Shown one piece after another: positions 50,820 through 59,402 of a stretch of DNA of 64,000 bases. The stretch is from CBDUXT01 sp965371245 (lineage in GTDB: Bacteria > Planctomycetota > Phycisphaerae > UBA1845): positions 1-64,000 of the forward strand of contig CBDUXT010000021.1 of the NCBI GenBank assembly GCA_965371245.1. The letters run 5' to 3'. Below the pieces are notes generated by a model. The model had not been told where the DNA came from. It ran no database searches and saw only the letters and a program-made list of their open reading frames with translations. Both the position numbers and the translations under genes were made by a program. Position 1 is the stretch's first letter, and the number at the start of each line of letters is the position of its first letter.

Positions 50820-53516
50820 TTGAACGCAAGACGTTTGATGTTGATGCTCGTGTTCGTGTCGGTGTTCTGTCTCCCGTTTCTGGCTTCGGGCACCGCCCTG
50901 GCACAGGATCCCGCGGAGACTACGGTCGCAGTGCCTACCGACGTCGATCCCTCAATCCCGTGGCTGTGGTTCGTGGCGCCGATTTGCGGCATCTTCGCGC
51001 TGTTCATGGCGCGCAAGTACTACCAGGAGGTCATCGACGCCGACGAGGGCGACGAGGACATGATCAAGATCGCGGGCTACGTCCGCGAGGGCGCGATGGC
51101 GTATCTGTTTCGCCAGTACAAGGTTGTTTTCTTCGTGTTTGTTGCTCTGTGCGGCCTGTTGAATGTGATGGCGTGGAAGCTGCATGTACAGCACTGGCTG
51201 GTCCCCTGGGCGTTTCTAACCGGTGGTTTCTTCAGCGGCCTATGCGGTTACTTCGGCATGCGGACCGCGACCATCGCCGCTCATCGAACCACGGCCGGCG
51301 CACGTAAGAGTCTCAACGAAGGGCTCCGCGTCGCGTTCCGCGCCGGTGCCGTCATGGGCATGGTCGTGGTCGGCTTCGCCGTCATCGACATCACGGTCTG
51401 GTTCGCCGTATTGAAATGGTTCACGGATATGTCACTCACGGAAATCACCGTGGTGATGTTGACGTTCGGGATGGGTGCCAGCACGCAGGCATTGTTCGCC
51501 CGAGTCGGAGGCGGCATCTACACCAAGGCCGCGGACGTCGGCGCCGACCTTGTTGGCAAAGTCGAGGCGGACATCCCTGAGGACGATCCCCGGAACCCGG
51601 CCGCCATCGCCGACAACGTCGGCGACAACGTCGGGGACGTCGCCGGTATGGGCGCCGACCTTTACGAGTCCTACGCCGGGTCGATTCTCGCCACGGCCGC
51701 CCTCGGCGTAGCCGCTGCCCACGCGCTGGGCAATACCAACATCGGCGACGACGCCATCAGATTCCTCGCCGTTCCGATGGTCATCGCGGGGTTGGGCATC
51801 ATCGCCAGCGTCTTCGCCGGCATCAATCTGGTGAAGACCGAAGAGGGCGCCAGCATGGCCCAACTCATGAGCGCCCTGAACAAGGGGCTGGTGGTTTCCA
51901 GCTTGGTCATCATTGCTGCGACTTATGTCATTTGCAAAATGCTGCTGGGCGATGTTGCCGGCGTCTCTTGGTCGGGCGTGGCGACGTCGGTTACTGTCGG
52001 TTTGGTGGCCGGCTGGTTGATCGGTCAGTTCACCGAGTACTACACCAGCTACGACTACGGCCCGACGAAACGAATCTCCGAACAGGCACTCACCGGTCCG
52101 GCCACCGTCATCATCTCGGGCATCGCCGAAGGCATGAAGAGCACCTGGGCCTCGCTGGCGATCATCATCGTAGCGATCATGGCCTCGTTCTCCTTTGCCG
52201 GTGGTCAAAACGAGTTCATGCTCGGTCTCTACGGGGTCGGGCTGGCGGCCGTCGGCATGCTGGCGACGCTCGGTTTCACGCTGGCAACCGACGCCTACGG
52301 CCCCATCGCCGACAACGCGGGGGGCAACGCCGAGATGACCGGGCAGGCGCCCGAAGTCCGCGAGCGAACGGACGCCTTGGATTCCCTGGGTAACACGACG
52401 GCCGCCACGGGCAAGGGCTTCGCCATCGGCTCCGCGGCGCTCACCGCGTTGGCATTGATGGCCGCCTATGTCGAGGAGGTGCGCATCGGACAGGTCCGTG
52501 AGGCCGTGTCCTACGTCCAGTCCGTCGATGACCAGGCGAAAGACAATGCCGACGCGGGCGTGGGTACGGTTCACTACATGGGCTATGGCAAGTTCGCCGA
52601 GAAGGTCACGTCCGGCACGAGCGAAAGCAACTATGACGGATATATGCTTCTGAGCCGACGGGCGAAGACGGCGCTCGATGAGCGGTGGGATGGCGACGAG
52701 AACGCCATCACGTTGACCGGGCTTTCCATGGCAGAGCGCGACACGAGTTTCGTCCGCAAGACCATGTGGACCGATGGCGAGGGCAAAGCCCACGAAATTC
52801 AAGTCGTCGGCACGCGCAAGGCTTCCCTTCAGCAGTTCATGGACTTCTACAACGTCACGTTGATGAACCCGAAGGTGCTCTGCGGAATGTTCTCCGGCGT
52901 GCTGCTGGCTTTCCTGTTCTGCGCCTTGACCATGAGCGCCGTGGGTCGGGCGGCCTACGCGATGATGCTTGAGTGCCGCGACCAATTCAAGAAGATCGGC
53001 GCGTATCTCATGGCCGAAAAAGGCATGTCGGCCGAAGAAGCCGCCAACAGCGACAACTGGCCGCGCGAGCAGGTTATTTACAACGGCGAGAAGCTTCCCG
53101 ACTACGCCCGCTGCGTCGATATCTCCACGCTCGGCGCACAGAAGGAAATGATCTTTCCTTCGCTCTTGGCCCTCGTCATCCCCGTGGTGGTTGGCCTGGT
53201 GTTTGGTGTTCCGGGTGTGATGGGGATGCTTGCAGGCGGTCTGACCAGCGGCTTCGCCGTTGCGATCTTCATGGCCAACGCCGGCGGCGCGTGGGACAAC
53301 GCCAAGAAGTACATCGAGAAAGGGCACCACGGCGGCAAAGGTAGCGATGCGCACAAGGCCAGCATTGTCGGGGACACCGTGGGCGACCCCTTCAAGGACA
53401 CGTCGGGGCCGAGCCTCAACATCCTCATCAAGCTGATGAGCATGGTGAGCGTGGTCTTCGCGGGTCTGGTGGTCAAGTACGCCCCCGAGATCAGCCGGAT
53501 GCTGGGTCTCGGCTAG
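50820..53516 (+). CDS. hppA: K+-dependent membrane-bound proton/sodium pyrophosphatase
   Basis: 898 residues from TTG 50820 behind GAGGAGA. It couples PPi hydrolysis to H+ or Na+ pumping. The catalytic block VGKVEADIPEDDPRNPAAIADNVGDNVGD (245-273), DAYGPIADNAGGNAEM (491-506) and IVGDTVGDPFKDTSGPS near the C-terminus are intact. GNTTAATG (524-531) has Ala528 and Gly531, the K+-dependent signature. An extra soluble segment of about 100 residues (560-668) makes it longer than the usual 660-800. Residues 1-29 look like a signal or extra TM helix. Confidence 0.95.
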   Translation: MNARRLMLMLVFVSVFCLPFLASGTALAQDPAETTVAVPTDVDPSIPWLWFVAPICGIFALFMARKYYQEVIDADEGDEDMIKIAGYVREGAMAYLFRQYKVVFFVFVALCGLLNVMAWKLHVQHWLVPWAFLTGGFFSGLCGYFGMRTATIAAHRTTAGARKSLNEGLRVAFRAGAVMGMVVVGFAVIDITVWFAVLKWFTDMSLTEITVVMLTFGMGASTQALFARVGGGIYTKAADVGADLVGKVEADIPEDDPRNPAAIADNVGDNVGDVAGMGADLYESYAGSILATAALGVAAAHALGNTNIGDDAIRFLAVPMVIAGLGIIASVFAGINLVKTEEGASMAQLMSALNKGLVVSSLVIIAATYVICKMLLGDVAGVSWSGVATSVTVGLVAGWLIGQFTEYYTSYDYGPTKRISEQALTGPATVIISGIAEGMKSTWASLAIIIVAIMASFSFAGGQNEFMLGLYGVGLAAVGMLATLGFTLATDAYGPIADNAGGNAEMTGQAPEVRERTDALDSLGNTTAATGKGFAIGSAALTALALMAAYVEEVRIGQVREAVSYVQSVDDQAKDNADAGVGTVHYMGYGKFAEKVTSGTSESNYDGYMLLSRRAKTALDERWDGDENAITLTGLSMAERDTSFVRKTMWTDGEGKAHEIQVVGTRKASLQQFMDFYNVTLMNPKVLCGMFSGVLLAFLFCALTMSAVGRAAYAMMLECRDQFKKIGAYLMAEKGMSAEEAANSDNWPREQVIYNGEKLPDYARCVDISTLGAQKEMIFPSLLALVIPVVVGLVFGVPGVMGMLAGGLTSGFAVAIFMANAGGAWDNAKKYIEKGHHGGKGSDAHKASIVGDTVGDPFKDTSGPSLNILIKLMSMVSVVFAGLVVKYAPEISRMLGLG

Positions 53517-53580
53517 GCGACCCGTTGAACAAGTGCGGTACGGGCCCCCGGGTGTGGGGGTGCGTTCTCCTAGGTAGTAG

Positions 53581-53701
53581 GGGTCCGTGACACTTCCGGT
53601 GGGATGGGTACGCTTGGTCAGAGCCGCTTGGTCAGAGCCGCTGGCGCTAGCCTGCGGACAGCTGCGTCAACGTGTCACCGGGCTTGCGCCCGGTGCTCTG
53701 A
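53581..53701. repeat. bipartite palindromic repeat with internal tandem duplication
   Basis: It begins GGGTCCGTGACACTTC like 31497. CTTGGTCAGAGCCG is duplicated in tandem (53613-53626, 53627-53640). The 3' hairpin CACCGGGC (53676-53683) / GCCCGGTG (53688-53695) leads into GCTCTGA (53695-53701), the complement of the opening TCAGAGC. Confidence 0.75.
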
Positions 53702-53780
53702 AGACCATTCAGCACCGATTCTGTAACGCCCCAGGCGGTACGCGCCGACGTACCGGCGCGCATCGCGAGGAGAGTTTGCC

Positions 53781-54440
53781 ATGGCGATCCATGCCTGTTG
53801 CGTCGCGCTGACCATATGGCTTGGCTTTAGCTCCCTGCCCGCGCTGCCGGTTGTCGCCATACACCCGGGTGCGCCCGGTCCCCCGGTCGAGTCGATGGCG
53901 GCGACAGGCGATTCAAAGCAGGACGTGCCCCAGCCGTTGAAACCGGGTGACGAGCCGCCGGCGCTGTCCGTGGACTCGTGGATCAAAGGCGGGCCGATCA
54001 CGCGGTTCGAAAAAGGGAACGTCTACATCGTGGAGTTCTGGGCAACGTGGTGCGAGCCGTGCCTTGAGGGCATTCCGCGGCTTTCCGAGCTTCAACGTCA
54101 ATACCGAAGTCGTGGCCTGTTGGCGATCGGCGTCGCGTCCCATGAGTTCGCGGGCCGCAAAGCGCTTTCACGCTTCGTCGAGCAACGCGGCGAGCAGATC
54201 AGGTATGCCATCGCCCACGACGGCGACCGCTCGATGGAGTTCGAGTGGCAGACGCGCGGCATTCCCAACCGCGGGTTCAAAATGCCCGAGGTGTTCGTCA
54301 TAGACGCCAAAGGCAAGATTGCCTGGGTCGGCCATCCCGACTCGGAAAAGGGAGAGAAGTTGGCCAAGATCATCGCCGACCTGCTGGGACCGCCCGACAA
54401 AGAGGAGCCGACCGACACACGGAAACAGGGCAAGCCGTAG
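53781..54440 (+). CDS. TlpA/ResA-like thioredoxin-fold protein
   Basis: 219 residues behind GAGGAGAG. A signal peptide (about 1-26) suggests export. The thioredoxin domain (about 55-205) has the active-site WATWCEPC with Cys91 and Cys94, the cis-Pro region RGIPN…MPEVFVID and the final KIAWVGHP strand. Likely a periplasmic thiol-disulfide reductase, of the kind that supports cytochrome c maturation or protein folding. The partner is unknown; neighbouring genes give no clue. Confidence 0.88.
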   Translation: MAIHACCVALTIWLGFSSLPALPVVAIHPGAPGPPVESMAATGDSKQDVPQPLKPGDEPPALSVDSWIKGGPITRFEKGNVYIVEFWATWCEPCLEGIPRLSELQRQYRSRGLLAIGVASHEFAGRKALSRFVEQRGEQIRYAIAHDGDRSMEFEWQTRGIPNRGFKMPEVFVIDAKGKIAWVGHPDSEKGEKLAKIIADLLGPPDKEEPTDTRKQGKP

Positions 54441-54478
54441 TACCACGTTCCAAAGAGAGTACGACGATACATCGCCCC

Positions 54479-54503
54479 TGAGCCGCGGGCTTTAGACCGC
54501 GGA
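54479..54503. repeat. small palindromic repeat (GAGCC-hairpin-GGAC type)
   Basis: GAGCCGCGGGCTTTAGACCG followed by CGGAC, with CCGCGG at both ends. It resembles one half of the larger repeats, in the opposite orientation to the 47.5-kb copy. Confidence 0.5.
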
Positions 54504-54601
54504 CCTCCGCGCAAGCTGAACCATGCGGCTCGGGTAGGGCATCGATTCAGATGTCACGCGGCTCCAGCCCACATCCTTCCGCGCCTTACCACCAACCGGC
54601 G

Positions 54602-55546
54602 CTACGTCTTGATCCGTGATAGCAGGAAGGTGGCCGCAAAGCCGACGGCAAAGAGCGCTCCCCCGCCAACGTAGTCGCTCGCCACCGAGGCGGGGTCGAA
54701 GGGCCAGATACCCACGACCGAGCCAAGCAGAAACCCAAGCAACATGCCCAGTGTGATCGCCTCGTGGCGCCGCAGCATCCACTTCATCAGATTGCTCAGC
54801 AAAACAAGGCTCAGCAGCGATCCGATTCCGACCGGGACGATGACACCCAGCGACGTCACCAGGTCGCCCTCCGTGCCCATCGAGGTCGCGTAGCGCTTGG
54901 CCAGATCGACGGCCGCTAGCGTGGTCTCGTACCGCCCCAGGATCAAGAGCATGTACGCGCCGGAGATGCCCGGCAGCACCATCGCGGACATAGCCATCGC
55001 ACCGGCCACCACGTCGCGGGCGTAGTTCGATTCGATCACGAATTCGCCCGTGTCAACCCTGGAACGAATCGCTTCTTTGTCCGGCGGTTCCTGGTTGGTT
55101 ACGGCGATCGTCAGAATGATCCCGAACCCGACGAGCGCCCCCAACAAGACGCGCGGAGAGGGCCGCGCGATCAGCCGGATGAGCAGCGGCGCTCCGCCCA
55201 AGGTCATACCGATGAACACGGAGTACATGGCCATGCGATGATCCGTGACGGCTTCTCGAAATGTGCCGGCCATCGACACCAAGGACACGAGCGCGCCACC
55301 GGCGATGATCGCCAGGAACGTAATGTTTCGACGTGTGAACTTCAGGCGGGTGACATCGGCGATCGAGGTGATGAACTCGTCGTACAGCCCCATCACCAGG
55401 ATCATCGTCCCGCCCGAAACGCCGGGGACGAGCATGGCCAGCCCCATCAAGATGCCGCCCACGGCGGAGCGCGTTGCCGGTGGTCGATCGGCCTGGTTGG
55501 CAGCCAGGTGGGTTGTCGGCGATACCTGGCTGTCCGTCTTCGTCAC
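54602..55546 (-). CDS. DUF368 membrane protein (PopT-like undecaprenyl phosphate transporter)
   Basis: 314 residues from GTG 55546, with no strong ribosome-binding site. About eight TM segments. The paired family motifs GLAMLVPGVSGGTMILVMGLYDEF and AMSAMVLPGISGAYMLLILGRYE, plus a third region near the end, define DUF368. Members (PopT) have been linked to recycling undecaprenyl phosphate across the membrane. This fits neighbouring genes for GT-C glycosyltransfer and AsmA-like lipid transport, although it is separated from them by 187 bases. Confidence 0.9.
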   Translation of the reverse strand: MTKTDSQVSPTTHLAANQADRPPATRSAVGGILMGLAMLVPGVSGGTMILVMGLYDEFITSIADVTRLKFTRRNITFLAIIAGGALVSLVSMAGTFREAVTDHRMAMYSVFIGMTLGGAPLLIRLIARPSPRVLLGALVGFGIILTIAVTNQEPPDKEAIRSRVDTGEFVIESNYARDVVAGAMAMSAMVLPGISGAYMLLILGRYETTLAAVDLAKRYATSMGTEGDLVTSLGVIVPVGIGSLLSLVLLSNLMKWMLRRHEAITLGMLLGFLLGSVVGIWPFDPASVASDYVGGGALFAVGFAATFLLSRIKT

Positions 55547-55623
55547 GTGGTTCTCTTGGAACCCATCCTGAGTGTGTGGTCACACCTCATTTTGTGGGTG
55601 CCTATCCACACCGTATTGTGTGC

Positions 55624-55686
55624 CACTGCTTTCAAGCAATGCCGATCGCGGCGCTCGTGGAACCCACTCACTGCTCAAGAGCAGTG
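55624..55686. promoter_or_regulatory. twin palindromes upstream of the DUF368 gene
   Basis: CACTGCTTTCAAGCAATG (55624-55641, one mismatch) and CACTGCTCAAGAGCAGTG (55669-55686, perfect 8-bp arms) share the same half-site and are 45 bases apart. They lie 78-140 bases upstream of the DUF368 start and after the AsmA-like stop. Without U-runs they look more like operator sites than terminators. Confidence 0.45.
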
Positions 55687-55733
55687 GCGCACGGCAGATT
55701 CAGACGTCGCGGTGTACTAGCCGCGGTTGCGCT

Positions 55734-58700
55734 CTACGGCGAGGATGGCCGGATCCTACCGGGTTTCTTTCTCGGTTTGAACAGCTCTTTCAGTTCGTCG
55801 GCAATTCCGGGGAAAGGTCGGAGGCCGACGGTGGGTGCGGAGAGCGGGCCGGTGACGCGCAGCTCGACGATCTCCCGCTGTGCTCCTTTGACGAACTCGC
55901 TCCAGGAAGACGCCGCGACATTCGGGTTGACACGAACGAGCCCGAGATCGACGGCCTGGTCCGGCAGAGACATCGATCCACCGCCGACGAGCGCGAAGGC
56001 GGCGCCGCGAATCCAAAGATCGTTGAGATACGCGCGGTCTCCGGAAATCAGAAAATCCGCCCGAGCGCTGCCAAAGACATCCTCGGCCGTCAATGACAAG
56101 TCCAGGACGTTGAGGATCGCCAGGATGACCGGAACCCGATAGATGTGACCGTCGAATATTTCGAACTGACCGCCCCCCCGACGTGAACTGGTATCACCGA
56201 CCGTTCCGGACAAGTGGAGCCGGCCATCCAGCAGACCGCGCACATCGATGCGGTCACCCGTCCGGTTGGCATTGAGGCACTTGTCGATATCGACGCTGTG
56301 CAGGGTTGCGGAAACGTTGTACTCCGTCTCCTCGCGGTCGAAACCGAGGTCCACCGCTCCTTTGACCGAGCCCCCGTAGAGCAGCCCACTGAGCGAGGGC
56401 AGCGAGAAAACGCCCTCGCCGCTTGCGGCACGCGTGAAGGACCACTCGCTTCGCGTGTCCAAGACCCGGCGACCGAGGATGTCGGCGGTCTTGAGCGTGA
56501 ACTCCCCGCTGAGCGTCGTGCCGGCCAGGCGATCAAGCACCGAGCCGCCGCCGACCAGCGTCCCCGTGAGATGCTCGATGGCCAACAGGTGGGGCACGGC
56601 TACGTCGGTCAGCTCGGCGTACCCGTCCACAGTCCATTCACGCGGCGCCTCCGCGCCCGGACGATGGAACGAGAGCCGCTCGAGGTGCAAGTCGATCGTC
56701 CCCTCCGGCGTCAACTCGTCCCATGTCGTTCGCAACCGTTTGGAAAGCAGATCACGGAGCGAGTCATCCAGTGGCAGACTCTTCGCCGTGAGTGAGATCG
56801 TTCCGTCTTCTTTTCCCGCTTCCCGGCGCACATCGAGATCAACGGTAACTTCGGCCGGTCCATACCGCCCCGTCAAACCGCTCCCATGAATGCCGCGGGC
56901 GTCAAACTGAATCTCGCCGCGAACCTCATGGAACGGAATCGGAAAATCGTCGTGGTGAACCGTCACGCCGTCCAGCCGTACGGATGTCGGCGCAAAGGTG
57001 CGCGTACCCGTTGGCGTGGGGTCGGTTCGAAAAACCGTCTCGGTGGAGACCGGGCCATCGATGCTCCAGGCGGCAAGCTGTTCGCGCCACGCGGCCGGTA
57101 GGGCTCTGCGGATCGTGTCGTCCAATTGAAGCTTGTTTGTGCGAACCAGGAGCGTCGCTGCCTGCGGGGTACCCGCTGCGGCGAGGCGCCCGTCCACGGA
57201 GACCGTCGTTCCCATATATTTTCCGGTGAGCCCGTTGACCAGGACTTCGGTCGGCGAGACGCGAACCTCCCCGATGACGTCGCGAAGCCTGATGGGCAGC
57301 CCTTCATGCCTGATCGAGGCACCATCCAACATCACCGACAAGTCCCGCACGATGCGACCCGATACCGGGTCCAGGGTGAGTTTGGCGTTGAGATTGAAAG
57401 GCCCTTCGGGCTCGAACGAGTCGATCAGCGTGCGCATCTCGGGCGATAGGGCTTGGAACAGCCGATCGTCGAAGAGGACCTTCTGAGCGGTGATGGCGAG
57501 GTTGAGCCCATCGAGCACCTGATCGCTGGTCGTGATTTGTCCGTCGATTTGGACCCGCCCCGCGCCGGCGCGTCCGGAGAGCGCCCGAAGCTGCGCCCCG
57601 CTGCTCTCGAACACGAGGGTTCCTGTCAGATCGTCGATCGGATACGGGAAGTCGTCATACCGCGCCGACACCCCGCGTAGAGCAACCTCCGCCCGCGTCT
57701 GTGGGCGCGTCGGCAGCTCCATCGTTCCGGGCTCCTGAGTGACGAGGACCTCGACGTCAATGCTGCCCTCGGGTTGAAAACGCGCCTCGATACGCCGGTA
57801 TCGTTCGGGCAGTGCCCGTCGCAGCGCGTCGTCCACGACAACGTGCTTGGCCGTGACGGCTACCCTTTTCTTCGACCACGTCTTGAGCTCTTCGACCCAG
57901 CCCTCCAGCGCAATCTCGGTTTGCCCATGCCGCCCGTGAAGACCTCGCAAAAACAACCCCTCCGCCGGTATGTACTCGACGACACCCTCCACTTCGTCGG
58001 CCGGATAGGGAAAGGGACGCCAGGTGAGGCCCGCGCCGCGCAACGTGACGAGGGCATGCTCGACCCCGATCGGATGATCCGCGCCGGAACGCTTGGTCAA
58101 CCGGCAGGCCAGATCCGCCCGCCCGCGCACCTGATAGGTTCGATAGAACCGCGCGAGCCCCTCAAAGGCGGCGATGAAGCGAGCTTCGTCGGGGGCGGTC
58201 TTGGGATCCGTGCGCGGAAACATAAGCGACTGGACGGAAATGTCTGCCTCGAACGCAACGTCGGCAAGCGTCATCGGTCGCTCGTCGCCGGCACGGATGG
58301 TGGCCGACACGTGGCACGGGCTTGCATGGAAGAGGCCGTCGAGTTCCACATGGATGGCTTCGCCGGTCAGCGTGATCCGACCATCGACGCCTTCGAGCCT
58401 CAGATAGCGTTCGTGCGGAGGCACGTCGCGCTCGGCCGGGTTGATCGGTACGGAGATCGACGCGCCGTTCAGCGCGATGGTGGCGGACGGGGCGCCGTCA
58501 CCTTGTGGGTCACGCGTGAGGTTGTAGTCCACGGCCCGTACGGTTCCGTCGAGCCCCAGCAGATCGTTCCAGGCACCCACCGCGTCGTACCTTGCGTTGA
58601 TCGCAAGCATGACGGCCTCGATCGACATCCACGGCAGCCCCCCTCGAACGTTGCGAAGGTGCCCGGTTCTCAGGTCGATCTGTGAATGACCGTCCGAAGC

Positions 58701-59402
58701 GGCATGAGCCGCCGTGATCTCGGCCCTAATGCCACCGGTTCGGGGCCCGCGCCCCAAACTCTCCCACACCATGTCGTAGATGTTGGGCTCGAGTTTTCGC
58801 GAGCGAGCCTTGATCGTCACCGTCAGATCATCGACCACGCGGTCGCCCTCCTTGGAGCGCGACAGAACTTTGACCCGCGCCTCCCTCAGTTCGACGATGG
58901 GCGCGGCGCCGGTGGGCATCCCACGAACGGGATCCTCGAGCATCGGCCGAAACAATCGACTGAGATTGGTGGACCCGTCGGCGAGGTCGCGCACAATCGC
59001 GAACGTTGGCGACTCCGCGATGATCGACTCGACGCGCCGGCCGCCGGTAATCAGCGACAGTGGGTTCAGCCGGATCGCGACGTGTCGGCAGGAGAATGCC
59101 GGGTTCGAGTTCATGAAACTGGTGGAATCGTCGGTGGCGCGCGGGACGTCGTGGACGACCACGTCTGTGAGCCGCACACCCTCCCGCCAGGAAAAGACCG
59201 CGGCCTCGACGGTGACGCGCCCTTCGGTGAACTGCTGCAGGTACGATTCGCAAAGAAGTCGAACCCGCTCGGGGGTGGTGTAATAGTGGTAGGTTGCGAC
59301 GCTGGACCCGGTGCCGAGGGCGAGTCCGATCGCCAGGACTCCCCAGAGGCGCCGGCGGCCGCGTCGCACCGTTTTTTTTGTGGACGGGGTGTCAGTCGGC
59401 AT
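55734..59402 (-). CDS. giant AsmA-like / repeating beta-groove protein
   Basis: 1,222 residues: a single TM helix (about 18-38) followed by a large beta-rich periplasmic region. At least four repeat units share the pattern 'RALP…R…F.PEG…D': LRRALPERYRRIEARFQPEGSID, LFQALSPEMRTLIDSFEPEGPFN, IRRALPAAWREQLAAWSIDGPVS and LRDLLSKRLRTTWDELTPEGTID. Each is preceded by 'DDFP.P…GT/GEI'. The C-terminus has the AsmA-like VNPNVAASSW…LRVTGPLSAPTVGLRPF. AsmA/TamB/YhdP relatives form grooves that carry lipids between membranes. Its start overlaps the glycosyltransferase end by 11 bases. Confidence 0.85.
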   Translation of the reverse strand: MPTDTPSTKKTVRRGRRRLWGVLAIGLALGTGSSVATYHYYTTPERVRLLCESYLQQFTEGRVTVEAAVFSWREGVRLTDVVVHDVPRATDDSTSFMNSNPAFSCRHVAIRLNPLSLITGGRRVESIIAESPTFAIVRDLADGSTNLSRLFRPMLEDPVRGMPTGAAPIVELREARVKVLSRSKEGDRVVDDLTVTIKARSRKLEPNIYDMVWESLGRGPRTGGIRAEITAAHAASDGHSQIDLRTGHLRNVRGGLPWMSIEAVMLAINARYDAVGAWNDLLGLDGTVRAVDYNLTRDPQGDGAPSATIALNGASISVPINPAERDVPPHERYLRLEGVDGRITLTGEAIHVELDGLFHASPCHVSATIRAGDERPMTLADVAFEADISVQSLMFPRTDPKTAPDEARFIAAFEGLARFYRTYQVRGRADLACRLTKRSGADHPIGVEHALVTLRGAGLTWRPFPYPADEVEGVVEYIPAEGLFLRGLHGRHGQTEIALEGWVEELKTWSKKRVAVTAKHVVVDDALRRALPERYRRIEARFQPEGSIDVEVLVTQEPGTMELPTRPQTRAEVALRGVSARYDDFPYPIDDLTGTLVFESSGAQLRALSGRAGAGRVQIDGQITTSDQVLDGLNLAITAQKVLFDDRLFQALSPEMRTLIDSFEPEGPFNLNAKLTLDPVSGRIVRDLSVMLDGASIRHEGLPIRLRDVIGEVRVSPTEVLVNGLTGKYMGTTVSVDGRLAAAGTPQAATLLVRTNKLQLDDTIRRALPAAWREQLAAWSIDGPVSTETVFRTDPTPTGTRTFAPTSVRLDGVTVHHDDFPIPFHEVRGEIQFDARGIHGSGLTGRYGPAEVTVDLDVRREAGKEDGTISLTAKSLPLDDSLRDLLSKRLRTTWDELTPEGTIDLHLERLSFHRPGAEAPREWTVDGYAELTDVAVPHLLAIEHLTGTLVGGGSVLDRLAGTTLSGEFTLKTADILGRRVLDTRSEWSFTRAASGEGVFSLPSLSGLLYGGSVKGAVDLGFDREETEYNVSATLHSVDIDKCLNANRTGDRIDVRGLLDGRLHLSGTVGDTSSRRGGGQFEIFDGHIYRVPVILAILNVLDLSLTAEDVFGSARADFLISGDRAYLNDLWIRGAAFALVGGGSMSLPDQAVDLGLVRVNPNVAASSWSEFVKGAQREIVELRVTGPLSAPTVGLRPFPGIADELKELFKPRKKPGRIRPSSP

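Noticed and set aside
51432..53354. 640-codon open frame on the - strand within the pyrophosphatase gene
   Set aside because: Fully antisense to a well-conserved enzyme; His/Gly/Arg/Asp-rich translation is a codon-bias shadow.
57774..58685. 303-codon open frame on the + strand inside the AsmA-like gene
   Set aside because: Antisense shadow of a repeat-containing beta-rich protein; no start signal and no recognisable domain.
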